Shown: positions 9,053 through 19,443, numbered from the stretch's first letter. The stretch is DNA of 64,000 nt from DASQZT01 sp963728965 (GCA_963728965.1 CAVSMH010000006.1:1302001-1366000), one strand, 5' to 3'. Program-made: numbers and translations. Notes: a model not told the origin generated them from the letters alone.

Positions 9053-9578
9053 GCGGTCGCCCCAGAAGCCGACCAGCGGAGGCCCCGTAGTCCGGTTGTG
9101 GGGCGCCGGTCAGCCTCCTCCAGATATACGGCTCTCTATGAAGAGGAACCACCGGGACACCACGGCATTCGCCGGCGCTTAGTCGGGTGCCGGATTGAAA
9201 AAGAGCTCTCGCACCTCGACCTGCCCCCGAGTGGCGGCGACGCCTTTGCGTGCTACGAACCGAGATTTTTCTGGACAATCTGTCGAATTCCGGTCTAGCC
9301 GTTCGTCATTATGTAACCAGCAACAAAATATTGCGGCATATCGTCTCCTGAAAGTCTTCAGCCGGGCTAGTTGCCCCGCTTTCACTATTGTTTGAGTGGC
9401 GGTGTTGCACTCGCGCTTTCGATACAGCCCTAAGACTTCTCGGTACTAATCCTGGGAGACTTCCTCGAACGCCGTTTTACGCCAACAACGCGGATACTGC
9501 CACGCATGGAGGCTCAGCAACAGGGTGGACTAAAGGATTTGAGGATTCCAACCGATCTGAATAGATGTGGGACACACC
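9053..9578. other. Non-coding stretch with no recognisable gene
   Basis: About 525 bases between the lipoprotein and the sensor kinase. Short open frames exist on both strands, but none shows a family signature, a ribosome-binding site or a plausible composition. It is noticeably more AT-rich around 9260-9470 than its neighbours. No tRNA, terminator hairpin or insertion-sequence end was found by eye. Confidence 0.4.
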
Positions 9579-12500
9579 ATGACAACATGCGTCAGGTCTG
9601 TGGCGGGGCTGTTCCTGTGCGCCCGCGCAGTGTGGTGTCTCGACCCGGCCAAGAACGTGACACAGTACGGGCATGCGGTTTGGACCACGCAGGATGGCCT
9701 CCCGCAAAACTCCGTGCGCTGCTTCGCGCAGACGGAGGATGGTTACCTCTGGATGGGCACCCAAGCCGGTCTGGCCCGTTTCGACGGTGTCCGGTTCACC
9801 GTGTTCGACCGGTTCAATACCCCACAGTTGCGGAACGATCATATCCTGGTGCTGACCGCGGCGCGCGACGGCACTCTCTGGATCGGATCGGCCGGCGGTC
9901 ATCTGACCAGTTGGAGGGACGGCCGTTTCGCCGCCCGGCCATTGCCGGTCTCGGCTGTGGACGAGAACATTCGAGCACTTCTCGAGGATCGCGAAGGGAA
10001 GATCTGGGTCGGTACGCAGCACACAGGTTTGTTTCGGCTGGACGCGAATCGGCCGCCCATGAACATCTCAACGGGTCAAGGGCTGTCCGATCCCTTCGTT
10101 CGCGCGCTTTATGAGGACCGTGACGGCACTCTCTGGATCGGCACGGACCGGGGTCTGAACCGCTGGAAGAACGGGGTTCTGGACAGGTTTGACGCTGCGG
10201 ACAGCCTGTCCCGGGAGTCCGTCTGGTCGCTCGCCGGCGACCGGAAAGGCAACTTGTGGATCGGCACAAGGCTGACCGGACTTCACCAGCTGAAAAACGG
10301 AGAAGTGCGTAACTGGTCGGTGAAGAACGGCCTTCCCAATTCGGTGGTGCTTTCGTTATTGAGCGATCGTGATGGCAGTCTCTGGATCGGCACCGATGGG
10401 GGAGGGCTGAGCCGGATGACGGGCGAAACCATCGACACGTATGGAATTCAGCAGGGCCTTTCCAACTCGATCGTGCGGGCGATTTTCGAGGATCGGGAAG
10501 GGAACCTGTGGGCGGGAACGGCTGGGGGTGGTGTGAATCAGTTCGCGGACCAGCGTTTCAAAACATATTCGAGTACTGAGGGGCTCAGCAGCGACCTGGT
10601 CTGGTCCATTCATTCAGGACGCGAGGGCATCTGGATCGGCACGGCCGGAGGTGGGCTGAATCTGCTCGGGAACGGGAGCCTGTCGGTACTCGCTGGAGGT
10701 TGGGGCAGCAGCAATTTCGTATGGCCCGTTTACGAGGACCGCGAAGGACGACTATGGGTGGGAGCTAACGATGAAACCCTGCACTGCCGTGTAGGCCCGA
10801 AGTGGATCGTATATCCACGTTTCGGAGACCCGAAATTCGAGGGCAAGTTCAACGTGATTTTCGAGGACCATGCCGGACGCATCTGGATCGGTGATAGTTC
10901 CGGGAGGCTCTACCGCTTTGAGAACGGCAAGTTCGCGGTTTATGGCGCGGAGCAGGGTTTGAAGGCCGATTTCGTGCGCGCCCTGGCGGAAGACAGGGGG
11001 GACACCCTCTGGGTCGCGACGTTCGCCGGCCTTTTGTGCCTTCGGGGCGATCGGCTGGTGAAATACACCCAGCAGGACGGCCTTTCCACCTCCAAAATCG
11101 GATGCCTCTATGCCGGCAAGGATGGGGCGCTATGGATCGGGACACGTAACGGCGGTCTCAACGTTCGGAGAGGCGGACGGTTTGAGCACTACTCGATTCG
11201 CGAGGGGATGCCGGACGACACGATTTATTCGATCATCGAGGACACACGCGAGGACCTGTGGATTACCTGCCGCCGGGGATTGTTCCGGTTGAATCGAAAG
11301 TCCCTGACGGGTGCCGGGAGGGTGACCTACGAGTCTTTCGAATCGGCTGACGGTATCCGCAATAGCGAATTCAATTATGGCGCGCAGCCGGCGGCTTGCC
11401 GGTCGGCCGACGGACGGCTATGGTTCCCGACCTACGGTGGGGCCATCGTCGTGGATCCCGACAACATCCGAAGAAATGTGCTGCCGCCTCCGGTTAGGAT
11501 CGAAAACGTGGTCCTGAATCAGCGGGCATTGAGGCCCGGAGTGGACCTGAAGGTTCCACCTGGCGCCGGCAATCTGACGGTGGAGTACACCGCCCTGAGT
11601 TTCCGGTCGCCGAAGCAGGTGCGATTCCGTTACAGGTTGGAAGGCTTCGACAGCGCGTGGGTAGACGCCGGGTCGCGCCGCGCGGCATACTACACGAACC
11701 TGTCGTCGGGCCACTATCGTTTCCATGTAGCCGCTGCAAATAGCGACGGGGTGTGGAACGAGGACGGTGCGGCGTTTGAGTTCACGCTTCTTCCGCATTT
11801 TTTCGAAACTCTCTGGTTCTACATTGTGGCGGTGGCGGCTATTGCGCTGGCGGGTATCGCGGCGCATCATGTCCGCACTCGCGGCTTGCGCCAGCGCGAG
11901 CGCCTGCTGGAAGCGCGCGTAGGGGAACGCACCCGCGAACTGCAACGGGAAGTCACCGAGCGAAAACAGGCGCAGGAGACCGCCAGCCGGGCCAACCGCG
12001 TGAAGAGCCAATTTCTGGCCACAATCAGCCACGAAATCCGCACACCTATGAACGGCGTGATCGGCATGACGGACCTGCTGCTCGACACGCCCCTTACGCC
12101 GACGCAACGGGAGTTTGCAGAAGACATCCGGGGATCGGGTCAGTCGTTACTGGCACTCGTCAACGAAGTTCTCGATTTCTCCAAGTTGGAAGCGGGCAAG
12201 ATGACCATCGTGCCGCGGCCGTTCGATCTGTTGACGGCCATGGATGGCGTTGCGAGGCTGCTCGGTGCGAAAGCTCGTGAAAAGGGATTGGAATTGAACC
12301 TGCACTTCGCGCCGGAAGTCCCTCGGGAGGTAGTCGGAGATGACGGACGAATCCGGCAGATCTTGCTGAATTTGGTCGGCAACGCGATCAAATTCACCGA
12401 GAGCGGGCATGTGGCAATTCAAGTGGCATCGCAGGGGACCGTCGGGACTTCCGCCCGGGTTCAATTCACCGTGACTGACACGGGAATCGGCATCCCGCGG

Positions 12501-13115
12501 GAAGAGCAGAATCGGCTCTTCCAGGAATTCAGCCAGTTGGATGGCTCACCCGCGCGGCGGTACGCCGGAACGGGGCTTGGTCTGGCTATCTGCAAGAGAC
12601 TCGTCGAAGCGATGGGAGGCGAAATTGGAGTAACGAGCGAACCGGGCGTGGGATCTTCATTCCACTTCTCGCTGCCCCTTGCTCTGGATACTACGGCGGC
12701 AACGCTCGCGATGGAGACCCTCCCGTCGCGGGTCCGCGTGCAGGGGCAGTCCCCGATTCGCGTGCTGGTTGTGGACGACAATCTGGTGAATCAGAAGGTC
12801 GCGAAGGGAATGCTTGAGAGACTCGGTTGCTGTGTCGATTTAGCGGGCAACGGGAGTGAAGCCGTCGAAGCATCCCGGAGGACTCTTTACGGCGTGATTT
12901 TCATGGACTGCCAGATGCCGGTCGTAGATGGCTATGAAGCCACGAGGCTGATCCGTTGTGGAGAGCATCAGCCTCGCCGTGTTCCGATCATTGCAATGAC
13001 TGCGAACGCGATGGCGAGCGACCGCGAAGCCTGTCTTGCGAGCGGAATGGACGACTGGCTGCCAAAGCCTTTTCGCGCCCCCGACGTGGCGCGGGTGCTG
13101 GATCGTTGGGCGTAG
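9579..13115 (+). CDS. Hybrid sensor histidine kinase with two-propeller periplasmic sensor
   Basis: About 1178 residues. Order of parts: a possible signal sequence; about 14 repeats of the GxLWIGTxxGL type, enough for two seven-bladed propellers (residues about 30-630); a Y_Y_Y-type beta domain (about 640-740); one membrane helix near 745-765; a short coiled coil; HisKA with SHEIRTPMNG (His near 819); HATPase with NLVGNAIKF, DTGIGIP and GTGLGLAICKRL; and a C-terminal receiver with VVDDN, FMDCQMP (Asp near 1110) and a KPF lysine. There is no DNA-binding domain, so output must pass to another protein or end at the receiver. The ATG at 9579 is preferred over GTG 9567. This architecture resembles the hybrid two-component sensors that control glycan use in Bacteroidetes, but those end in an AraC domain. 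It lies directly upstream of an Oar-like receptor, a likely regulatory target by proximity. Confidence 0.9.
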   Translation: MTTCVRSVAGLFLCARAVWCLDPAKNVTQYGHAVWTTQDGLPQNSVRCFAQTEDGYLWMGTQAGLARFDGVRFTVFDRFNTPQLRNDHILVLTAARDGTLWIGSAGGHLTSWRDGRFAARPLPVSAVDENIRALLEDREGKIWVGTQHTGLFRLDANRPPMNISTGQGLSDPFVRALYEDRDGTLWIGTDRGLNRWKNGVLDRFDAADSLSRESVWSLAGDRKGNLWIGTRLTGLHQLKNGEVRNWSVKNGLPNSVVLSLLSDRDGSLWIGTDGGGLSRMTGETIDTYGIQQGLSNSIVRAIFEDREGNLWAGTAGGGVNQFADQRFKTYSSTEGLSSDLVWSIHSGREGIWIGTAGGGLNLLGNGSLSVLAGGWGSSNFVWPVYEDREGRLWVGANDETLHCRVGPKWIVYPRFGDPKFEGKFNVIFEDHAGRIWIGDSSGRLYRFENGKFAVYGAEQGLKADFVRALAEDRGDTLWVATFAGLLCLRGDRLVKYTQQDGLSTSKIGCLYAGKDGALWIGTRNGGLNVRRGGRFEHYSIREGMPDDTIYSIIEDTREDLWITCRRGLFRLNRKSLTGAGRVTYESFESADGIRNSEFNYGAQPAACRSADGRLWFPTYGGAIVVDPDNIRRNVLPPPVRIENVVLNQRALRPGVDLKVPPGAGNLTVEYTALSFRSPKQVRFRYRLEGFDSAWVDAGSRRAAYYTNLSSGHYRFHVAAANSDGVWNEDGAAFEFTLLPHFFETLWFYIVAVAAIALAGIAAHHVRTRGLRQRERLLEARVGERTRELQREVTERKQAQETASRANRVKSQFLATISHEIRTPMNGVIGMTDLLLDTPLTPTQREFAEDIRGSGQSLLALVNEVLDFSKLEAGKMTIVPRPFDLLTAMDGVARLLGAKAREKGLELNLHFAPEVPREVVGDDGRIRQILLNLVGNAIKFTESGHVAIQVASQGTVGTSARVQFTVTDTGIGIPREEQNRLFQEFSQLDGSPARRYAGTGLGLAICKRLVEAMGGEIGVTSEPGVGSSFHFSLPLALDTTAATLAMETLPSRVRVQGQSPIRVLVVDDNLVNQKVAKGMLERLGCCVDLAGNGSEAVEASRRTLYGVIFMDCQMPVVDGYEATRLIRCGEHQPRRVPIIAMTANAMASDREACLASGMDDWLPKPFRAPDVARVLDRWA

Positions 13116-13301
13116 GATCGGAGTACTCCGACCCTGAGCCCGAACTTTCCAGATTTTAGCTCACGGGCGGGGCGGGACGGCGCTTCTGGTGCTTGGCAGC
13201 AAAAAAGGGTCTCAAATAAGACAATTCGAGTGTAGAATCTATGGGAGCCTCGCAGTCAAATGGAACCCTGCTATTGGAGATTCCAGCCAAAGGGGGGCAA
13301 C

Positions 13302-16300
13302 ATGACGAGAGTAGTGCTGTTCAACGGGCTTCTGTGCCTGTCAATCGGCATAGTCCTGGCCCAAACCGGTGGCACGATTACCGGAGAAGTCAAAGACCAA
13401 AGCGGCGCTTTGGTTCTTAACGCGACCATAACGGCCACCAATACGGCGACCAACGTGGCGCGAACTACCCAAGCCAATGCCTCGGGGATTTACAGTTTCC
13501 CCGGCCTGATTCCTGGCAGGTACCAGGTGAAGGCCATGGCGGGCGGTTTCCAAACCGCCGTGACGAACGATATCGAGCTCCAGGTGCAGCAAACCGCGCG
13601 CGTCGATTTCGCCCTGACCCTGGGAGCAGCCACCCAAACGGTCGAAGTCCTTGCCAACGCGGCCCTGCTGGCCACCGAAAACGCCACGGTCGGCACCGTG
13701 ATCGAAGAAAGGCGGATCATGGACCTGCCGTTGAACGGCCGCAGTTTCTTCAGCCTGGTCGCGTTGAGCCCCAACGTGACTTACGGGTTTACTGCCGCCG
13801 CGCAGGCGAGCGGCCGCCTGGGCGGAACGCGCGGCAATCTCACCATCGCCACGGCGGGGTCGCGCTCGACCTGGCAGAACTACACTTTGGACGGCATCAC
13901 CAACACCGACATCGATTTCAACACTTACATTTTGCAGCCATCGGTGGATGCCCTCCAGGAATTCAAGGTGCAGACCGGGATCTATCCCGCGGAGTTCGGC
14001 CGGGAAGCCGGACAGGTCAACGTTTCCACCAAACCGGGCACCAATGAATACCACGGAACTGCGTCCGAATTCCTGCGCAACGACAAGCTGGACGCCAGGG
14101 ATTACGATTTCAGCGCAGCCACTCGCAGTGCCACGAACCCCTCTCCGGGCAAAGCGCCGTACCGCCAGAACCAGTACGGCTACACGCTGGGGGGGCCGGT
14201 CCGGATTCCGAAGATATTCAATGGAAAGAACCGGCTGTTCTTCATGTCGAACTGGGAAGGATACAAGTCTCGCAGGACCACCACGAACTATGCCGGCGTG
14301 CTGACGCCGGAGATGCGAAACGGCGACTTTTCCTCCATCCTCTCTTCTGGGTTCAGGCTGGCGGATCCGCTTTCACGCACCGGGACGTACCCCAACATCA
14401 CCCAGTCGTACTTCCCCAACAACCAGATTCCTGTAAGCCGCCTCAGCGAGGGTTCCAAGCTGCTCAATTCGTTTGTGCCACAGCCGAATCAGACTACGAC
14501 GTCGGGCGGGCTGCCTTACCGAAACTATCAGTACTCGCAGAGCAATCCGAACGACAAGGACACGATCACCGAGCGCATCGATTTCAACGAGAGGCCGAGC
14601 TCGCAATGGTTCGGCCGCTACAGTTGGAACGACGAATCCTCCTTTGCCGTGCTCCCCACCATGACGCAAGTCGATGGGAATGTTCTGTACACCCGGGCCA
14701 GCCAGTGGGTGGTCTCCAACGTCCGGACCCTTTCACCGACGAAAGTGAACGAAGCCCGGTTCGGCTACAACTCGCTGTTCAACAACATCACCCAGCAGTT
14801 GGCGGGTGTCCGGAATGTGAACGAGGAGCTGGGTACGCCCTTCAAGGTCACAGACAAGAATTCCTGGGGCATTCCCAACATCAACTTTCAGACCCAGAAC
14901 CTGACCACCTTCGGCAACCCGACCAGCAGCCCGTTCCAGATCGACGACAAGTACTACCAGATCGTGGACAACTTCTCGTGGGTCATCGGGAAACACTCGC
15001 TGCGCATGGGTGGAGAGTACCGGTACAACAAGTTCCCGCAGATCGGAAATGAGTTTCCCCGCGGCCAGTTCTATTTCGACAACCGGTATACCAACACGAT
15101 TACGGCGACAGGCGCGACGACCGCCACGCAGAGCGGCGGGTACGTGGGCGCGGACTACATGTTGGGCTACACGAACAACGCCATTGCCGCCGTCTCGCTC
15201 GTTCAAGCCGATTTCCGCAGCAGCGAATGGGCGAGCTACATCGACGACTCCTGGAAGGTGACCCCGCACCTGACCGTCAGCCTGGGTTTACGATGGGAGG
15301 TTGCGCAGCCGATGTATGACACACTAGGCCGCGAGCCGAATGTCCAGATCCCATTTGCGGTTCCCCCCAACGTCGCGAATGTGCAGGATCCGAGTCTGCA
15401 TCCGGTCTACGTGCGCACGGGACAGGGGGACTTCTACGAGGACATCAATTTCCGGTACACATCCTACTACAACACCCCCGGATTGGCGAAACCCGTCGGG
15501 ACCCTCTATCCTTTGCAGACGGTTCGGGACGGGAGGATGGGCACACGGTTGATCGACACCAACTACCACGATTTCGCGCCACGCATCGGGATCGCCTGGA
15601 GCCCCTCGGATAAGTGGGCGCTCCGGGCCGGTTTCGGCAGATTCTTCTCGATGGAAAGCAAGAACTCCATCTTCGATTTCAGCCGCGGAATGGGTGGCCG
15701 AACCGGCAATGTGGCGCCCAACACTTTCGGGATACCGACGTTCAGCTACACGAATTTCCTCGACCTGGCCTCGCTGCCGGTGACCCTGCCCGTCGGCCTC
15801 ACCTGGGGTGCGAACCGGCACCTGCCGGACAGCAACAGCACGACATTCGTGCTGAACGCCCAACGCAGCATCGGCAGGGCGACCACCGCGGAGGTGGGCT
15901 ACGCCGGCTCGCTGCACCGTCACCTGCAATACCTCACGAACCTGAATCAGGGGATTCTCAACGCCAGTTTGCCCGCGGTGCAACGGCTGCCCTATCCGGA
16001 ATGGGGAGCCTCGGGAATCCAGTGGGTCAATGCCGACGGGGTGGGGAGTTACCATGCCCTCGCCGGCAAGTTTACCCAGCGTTTCGGCACGAACCTGAAC
16101 ACCTTGCTTTCCTACACCTGGTCCAAGGCCCTGGACACTGCCAGCAACATCCGCGGCCCGTCGACCGACTTCTCACCCCAGGACGCGCGCTGCCCCCTTT
16201 CGTGCGAAAAAGCCCCCTCGGCTTTCCACGTTCCGCAGCGTTTCGTCGCCTCCATCCTCTATTCGCTGCCAATTGGCAAGGGGCAGCACTTCCTCAATCG

Positions 16301-16790
16301 CGGAGGCGTCGCGAATCAGGTGGTCGGCGGCTGGCAGGTCAGCACCATCACCACGCTGCAAAGCGGTGGCGTGAACACCACGGCGTCATGGGATTCCGGG
16401 GGCACCAATTTCATTACGAATGCCACCCGGCTCAACTGCGTTCCCGGCGTGAACCCGGTCCTGCCCAATCCCAGCGCGAACGGCTGGTATAATCCGGCGG
16501 CATTCTCCAACCCGGTAGCCGGCACCTTCGGAACCTGCTCGCGCGACAACTTGAGGGGACCGTGGCGAGGCACCCAGGATCTTTCGCTCGTCAAGCTTTT
16601 CCCGATCGCCGAGAGAACGAACCTGGAGTTCCGCACGGAGATGTTCAACGCCCCCAACCATGTGATATTGAACAATCCCACTGCGAGCTGGGGTAACGGC
16701 TCGAGTCCAACGCCCAGTGGCAATTTCGGCAAGATTACCGGGGCTGGCAATATGCGCCAGATCCAGTTCGCGCTCAAGTTGAACTTCTGA
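13302..16790 (+). CDS. Oar-like TonB-dependent receptor with carboxypeptidase-regulatory domain
   Basis: 1162 residues from the ATG at 13302, chosen because AAAGGGGGG at 13289-13297 is a good ribosome-binding site and the protein then begins with a signal peptide ending near VLAQ. A carboxypeptidase-regulatory-like domain follows (GGTITGEVKDQSGALV near residue 24, to about 110), then a plug-like region with the DLPLNGRSFFSL segment, and a large beta barrel ending in an aromatic residue (FALKLNF), the usual outer-membrane insertion signal. Proteins of this Oar-like class are numerous in Acidobacteriota and sit in the outer membrane, probably for uptake or adhesion of large substrates. The gene follows the hybrid kinase by 186 bases. 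A TAGAAT box lies at 13233-13238, but no convincing -35 accompanies it. Substrate unknown. Confidence 0.9.
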   Translation: MTRVVLFNGLLCLSIGIVLAQTGGTITGEVKDQSGALVLNATITATNTATNVARTTQANASGIYSFPGLIPGRYQVKAMAGGFQTAVTNDIELQVQQTARVDFALTLGAATQTVEVLANAALLATENATVGTVIEERRIMDLPLNGRSFFSLVALSPNVTYGFTAAAQASGRLGGTRGNLTIATAGSRSTWQNYTLDGITNTDIDFNTYILQPSVDALQEFKVQTGIYPAEFGREAGQVNVSTKPGTNEYHGTASEFLRNDKLDARDYDFSAATRSATNPSPGKAPYRQNQYGYTLGGPVRIPKIFNGKNRLFFMSNWEGYKSRRTTTNYAGVLTPEMRNGDFSSILSSGFRLADPLSRTGTYPNITQSYFPNNQIPVSRLSEGSKLLNSFVPQPNQTTTSGGLPYRNYQYSQSNPNDKDTITERIDFNERPSSQWFGRYSWNDESSFAVLPTMTQVDGNVLYTRASQWVVSNVRTLSPTKVNEARFGYNSLFNNITQQLAGVRNVNEELGTPFKVTDKNSWGIPNINFQTQNLTTFGNPTSSPFQIDDKYYQIVDNFSWVIGKHSLRMGGEYRYNKFPQIGNEFPRGQFYFDNRYTNTITATGATTATQSGGYVGADYMLGYTNNAIAAVSLVQADFRSSEWASYIDDSWKVTPHLTVSLGLRWEVAQPMYDTLGREPNVQIPFAVPPNVANVQDPSLHPVYVRTGQGDFYEDINFRYTSYYNTPGLAKPVGTLYPLQTVRDGRMGTRLIDTNYHDFAPRIGIAWSPSDKWALRAGFGRFFSMESKNSIFDFSRGMGGRTGNVAPNTFGIPTFSYTNFLDLASLPVTLPVGLTWGANRHLPDSNSTTFVLNAQRSIGRATTAEVGYAGSLHRHLQYLTNLNQGILNASLPAVQRLPYPEWGASGIQWVNADGVGSYHALAGKFTQRFGTNLNTLLSYTWSKALDTASNIRGPSTDFSPQDARCPLSCEKAPSAFHVPQRFVASILYSLPIGKGQHFLNRGGVANQVVGGWQVSTITTLQSGGVNTTASWDSGGTNFITNATRLNCVPGVNPVLPNPSANGWYNPAAFSNPVAGTFGTCSRDNLRGPWRGTQDLSLVKLFPIAERTNLEFRTEMFNAPNHVILNNPTASWGNGSSPTPSGNFGKITGAGNMRQIQFALKLNF

Positions 16791-17047
16791 TCCGCGTTGG
16801 CCGGTTGGACGGGCTCTGATTGAATGTAATCGGGAGCGTGTTGCTCTGGTGTTAACCGCGCTCCCGTCGCCTCCGTTCGTACGTGGGGATTACCCGAAGG
16901 TCGCCCGGCGTGTACCGCTGCCACGTCCAGCCACAATCGCGATGCCGCTGCGACTGGGGTCGATTCCGTCTACGCCGGCCGTCGGCCGCGTCACGGAAGG
17001 CCTCGAGACGGATAAGCATGCGCGGCATTCCCGCATGGGGTAGCCGG

Positions 17048-18181
17048 TCAGGTATGGATGTGAAGTACCGCGGCGGGGGCGAAACCGTTGAACCAGGTGG
17101 CCGATGCGTTGCTGTAGGCGCCGATGTCTTCGGAATAGACCAGGTCGTCGATGTGGAGGTCGGGCAGTTCTTCGGAAAGGGTGATGGCGTCCATGCCGTC
17201 GCAGGTCTGGCCGAACACGGTGGCGAGCGAAGGCTTCCCCCTCTTGAAAGCTTTGACGCGATATTGGCAGTGATCGAAGACGATGCCCGAGAAGGTGTGA
17301 TAGACGCTGTCGTCGATGTAGTAACAGGTCTTGCCGTCGCGGAAGGCTTTGCCGATGATGCGGGCCACGGCGGTGGCGGCGGTGGCCACCAGGAAGCGGC
17401 CGGGTTCGGCGAGGATCTCGATGTCCCTGGCAAACAGGCGGTCGATCTCGGCGTTGATCTTCCTGGCCAGCACGGCCAGGGGCTTGACGTGAGCATCGTA
17501 GGGCACCGGGAATCCGCCGCCGATGTCGAGGATCTTGATGGTATGGCCGCGCGTGGCGGCTTCCTCCATCACGGCGGCGGCGATGTTCAGCGCCTGCACG
17601 AAATTGTCGAAGTTGGTGCACTGGCTGCCAACGTGGAAGCTCAAACCCTCGACGACCAGTCCGAGGCGGAAGGCCTGGAGAATGAGGTCGGCGGCCTCGC
17701 CGGTATCGCAGCCGAATTTGGAGGACAGCTCGACCATGGAACCGGTGTTGGGAACGCGGAGCCGCAGCACCAGGCCGGCGTGCGGCGCGTAGCGTTTGAT
17801 TTTGCGCAACTCGTCGGGGTTGTCGTAGGTGATGAGCGGCTTGTACTGGTCCAGGGCTTGGAGAGTTTCCTTGGGCTTGATGGGGTTGGCGTAGATGATT
17901 TTGTCCCAGATGAAGTCCTGGCGCGCTTTGGCGGGCAGGTGCTCGATATGGTGGTGCACGAGGAGGAACTCGGGCAGGGAAGCGACATCGAAGCTGGCGC
18001 CGGCCTGGTAGAGGGTGCGCACGATCTCGGGGGCGGGATTGGCCTTCACGGCGTAGTAGGCCTGCACCTTGGGCAGGTGGCGGCGAAAGGTCGCGTAGTT
18101 GCGGCGGATCACGTCGTGGTCCACCACCACCAGAGGCGTGCCATGTTCTTTGGCGGCGGCCAGAAGCTCCTTGCGGGTCAT
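17048..18181 (-). CDS. Fold-III PLP-dependent ornithine/lysine-type decarboxylase
   Basis: 377 residues with the alanine-racemase-like PLP decarboxylase signature: YYAVKANP with the PLP lysine at 46, SFHVGSQC, the Gly-rich GGGFPVPY, EPGRFL and the C-terminal CDGMD cysteine motif, followed by WFNGFAP. This set fits the eukaryotic-type ornithine/lysine decarboxylase branch better than biosynthetic arginine decarboxylase (usually above 600 residues) or meso-diaminopimelate decarboxylase. The expected product is putrescine (or cadaverine) in the cytosol. Its start lies 3 bases after the stop of the deoxyhypusine-synthase-like gene, so the two form an operon on the minus strand. Divergent agmatine deiminase completes a polyamine cluster. 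Substrate choice between ornithine, lysine and arginine is not settled by motifs alone. Confidence 0.9.
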   Translation of the reverse strand: MTRKELLAAAKEHGTPLVVVDHDVIRRNYATFRRHLPKVQAYYAVKANPAPEIVRTLYQAGASFDVASLPEFLLVHHHIEHLPAKARQDFIWDKIIYANPIKPKETLQALDQYKPLITYDNPDELRKIKRYAPHAGLVLRLRVPNTGSMVELSSKFGCDTGEAADLILQAFRLGLVVEGLSFHVGSQCTNFDNFVQALNIAAAVMEEAATRGHTIKILDIGGGFPVPYDAHVKPLAVLARKINAEIDRLFARDIEILAEPGRFLVATAATAVARIIGKAFRDGKTCYYIDDSVYHTFSGIVFDHCQYRVKAFKRGKPSLATVFGQTCDGMDAITLSEELPDLHIDDLVYSEDIGAYSNASATWFNGFAPAAVLHIHT

Positions 18182-18184
18182 GGC

Positions 18185-19396
18185 TCAATCCAGTTCAGGG
18201 TCGGAGCCGTCGATCCTCTTGACCTGGTTGTGGGTGAAGTATTCGCGGATGAGGGCCTTCATCATCTTGCCGCGCTGGTCGTAGAGGCGCCGCAGTTTGC
18301 GCGGCTTGTGGCGGGAGAGCGCATAGTGGGTCACCAGCGGCATGGCGATGGTGGAGTCGGTGTAGCACACCACGGCATCCGGCAAGCGATCGGGGTCCAC
18401 CTTGCCCCAACTCACCGCTTCGCTGGGGGTGGCGCCGCTGAGGCCGCCGGTATCGGGGCGGGCGTCGGTGACCTGGAGAAAATAGTCCTGGCCGAATTCC
18501 TTGATGCGCAGCACTTCCTGGATCTGGGGCTCGGTTTGCAGCATGAAGTTCTTGGGACTGCCGCCGCCCCAGAGCACGACAGCGCTCTTTCCGCCGGCGC
18601 GTTTGGCGGCCAGCACGTAGGCGGTGGTTTCGTTGACATCGATGGAGGGGTTGATGCGGAGCTTGTTGCCGCGGAGTTCCACGCCGGCGACGTTCATGCC
18701 GATGGTGGAATCACCGGGCGAGGAAGTGTAGCACGGCACGCCGGCGCGATAAGCCGCGGCGAGCACGGAGACATCCTCGAGTCCCGCCTTGCGCTCCCAC
18801 TCGGCGCAATATTTGCCCAACAGGTAGTGCAGTTCGGCGGTGCCCATCTCCTTCTGGAATTCCGGCTGGGCGAGAATGTCGCGCAGGATTTCATCGGTGG
18901 CCATGAGGCAATCGCTGTAGCCGAGCAGGACATCGTAGACGCGCACGATATCGTTGTCGCGCAGTTCGGTGTCATCCATTTTGAAGCTGCCGGCGCGCAC
19001 CGGGTAGTTGAGCGCGAAGTGCATATCGTGATAGAGGATGGCGCCGGTGGAGACGATCCAGTCCACGAACCCGGCCTTGATGAGCGGGACGATGGAGGAG
19101 CAGCCGAGCCCGGCGGGGGTGAGGGCGCCGGAGAGGCTCATGCCGATGGTGACGTCGCGGGCCAGCATCTTGCCGGTGAACAACTGGCAGGCTTCGCGGA
19201 GGCGGGCTCCGTTGTAGGCCAGGAAGGCGTGGTCGATGACGTCCGCCAGGGCTTCTTTGCCGGTGAGGTTTTTGGGAAGGATGCGTTTGCCGGAGAGGAA
19301 CTTTTCGCGGTTGGGGAGTTTCTTCTTCTTCATCCACTCCGGCATTTCGGACAGGTCTTCGCGGTAGCGGCGGTGTGGGTCGGGAGTTTTTGCCAT
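18185..19396 (-). CDS. speY: Deoxyhypusine synthase-like protein (probable polyamine synthase, SpeY type)
   Basis: About 403 residues from the ATG at 19396 (a GTG at 19408 is possible). The protein follows the deoxyhypusine synthase fold: the SLSGALTPAGLGCSSIVPLI Rossmann-like segment, STGAILYHDMHF, and near the C-terminus GATPSEAVSWGK, in which the aligned catalytic lysine (residue 332) is kept. Eukaryotic and archaeal enzymes modify eIF5A with the aminobutyl group of spermidine. Bacteria lack that substrate, and bacterial homologues have been proposed to make homospermidine from putrescine and spermidine-type donors. The gene overlaps nothing but sits 3 bases upstream of the PLP decarboxylase, which would supply putrescine. 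A TAGAAT box (19410-19415, minus strand) lies only 13 bases before the ATG, suggesting a very short leader. The symbol is assigned by analogy. Confidence 0.85.
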   Translation of the reverse strand: MAKTPDPHRRYREDLSEMPEWMKKKKLPNREKFLSGKRILPKNLTGKEALADVIDHAFLAYNGARLREACQLFTGKMLARDVTIGMSLSGALTPAGLGCSSIVPLIKAGFVDWIVSTGAILYHDMHFALNYPVRAGSFKMDDTELRDNDIVRVYDVLLGYSDCLMATDEILRDILAQPEFQKEMGTAELHYLLGKYCAEWERKAGLEDVSVLAAAYRAGVPCYTSSPGDSTIGMNVAGVELRGNKLRINPSIDVNETTAYVLAAKRAGGKSAVVLWGGGSPKNFMLQTEPQIQEVLRIKEFGQDYFLQVTDARPDTGGLSGATPSEAVSWGKVDPDRLPDAVVCYTDSTIAMPLVTHYALSRHKPRKLRRLYDQRGKMMKALIREYFTHNQVKRIDGSDPELD

Positions 19397-19409
19397 GATC
19401 GAATCCACG

Positions 19410-19415
19410 ATTCTA
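19410..19415 (-). promoter_or_regulatory. Possible -10 box for the deoxyhypusine synthase-like operon
   Basis: TAGAAT read on the minus strand, 13 bases before the ATG and overlapping the 47-base divergent intergenic region with agmatine deiminase. No good -35 was found, so this is tentative. If real, the transcript would be leaderless or nearly so. Confidence 0.25.
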
Positions 19416-19443
19416 TCAGGCGCGCGAGTTATCCTCGACTCAT

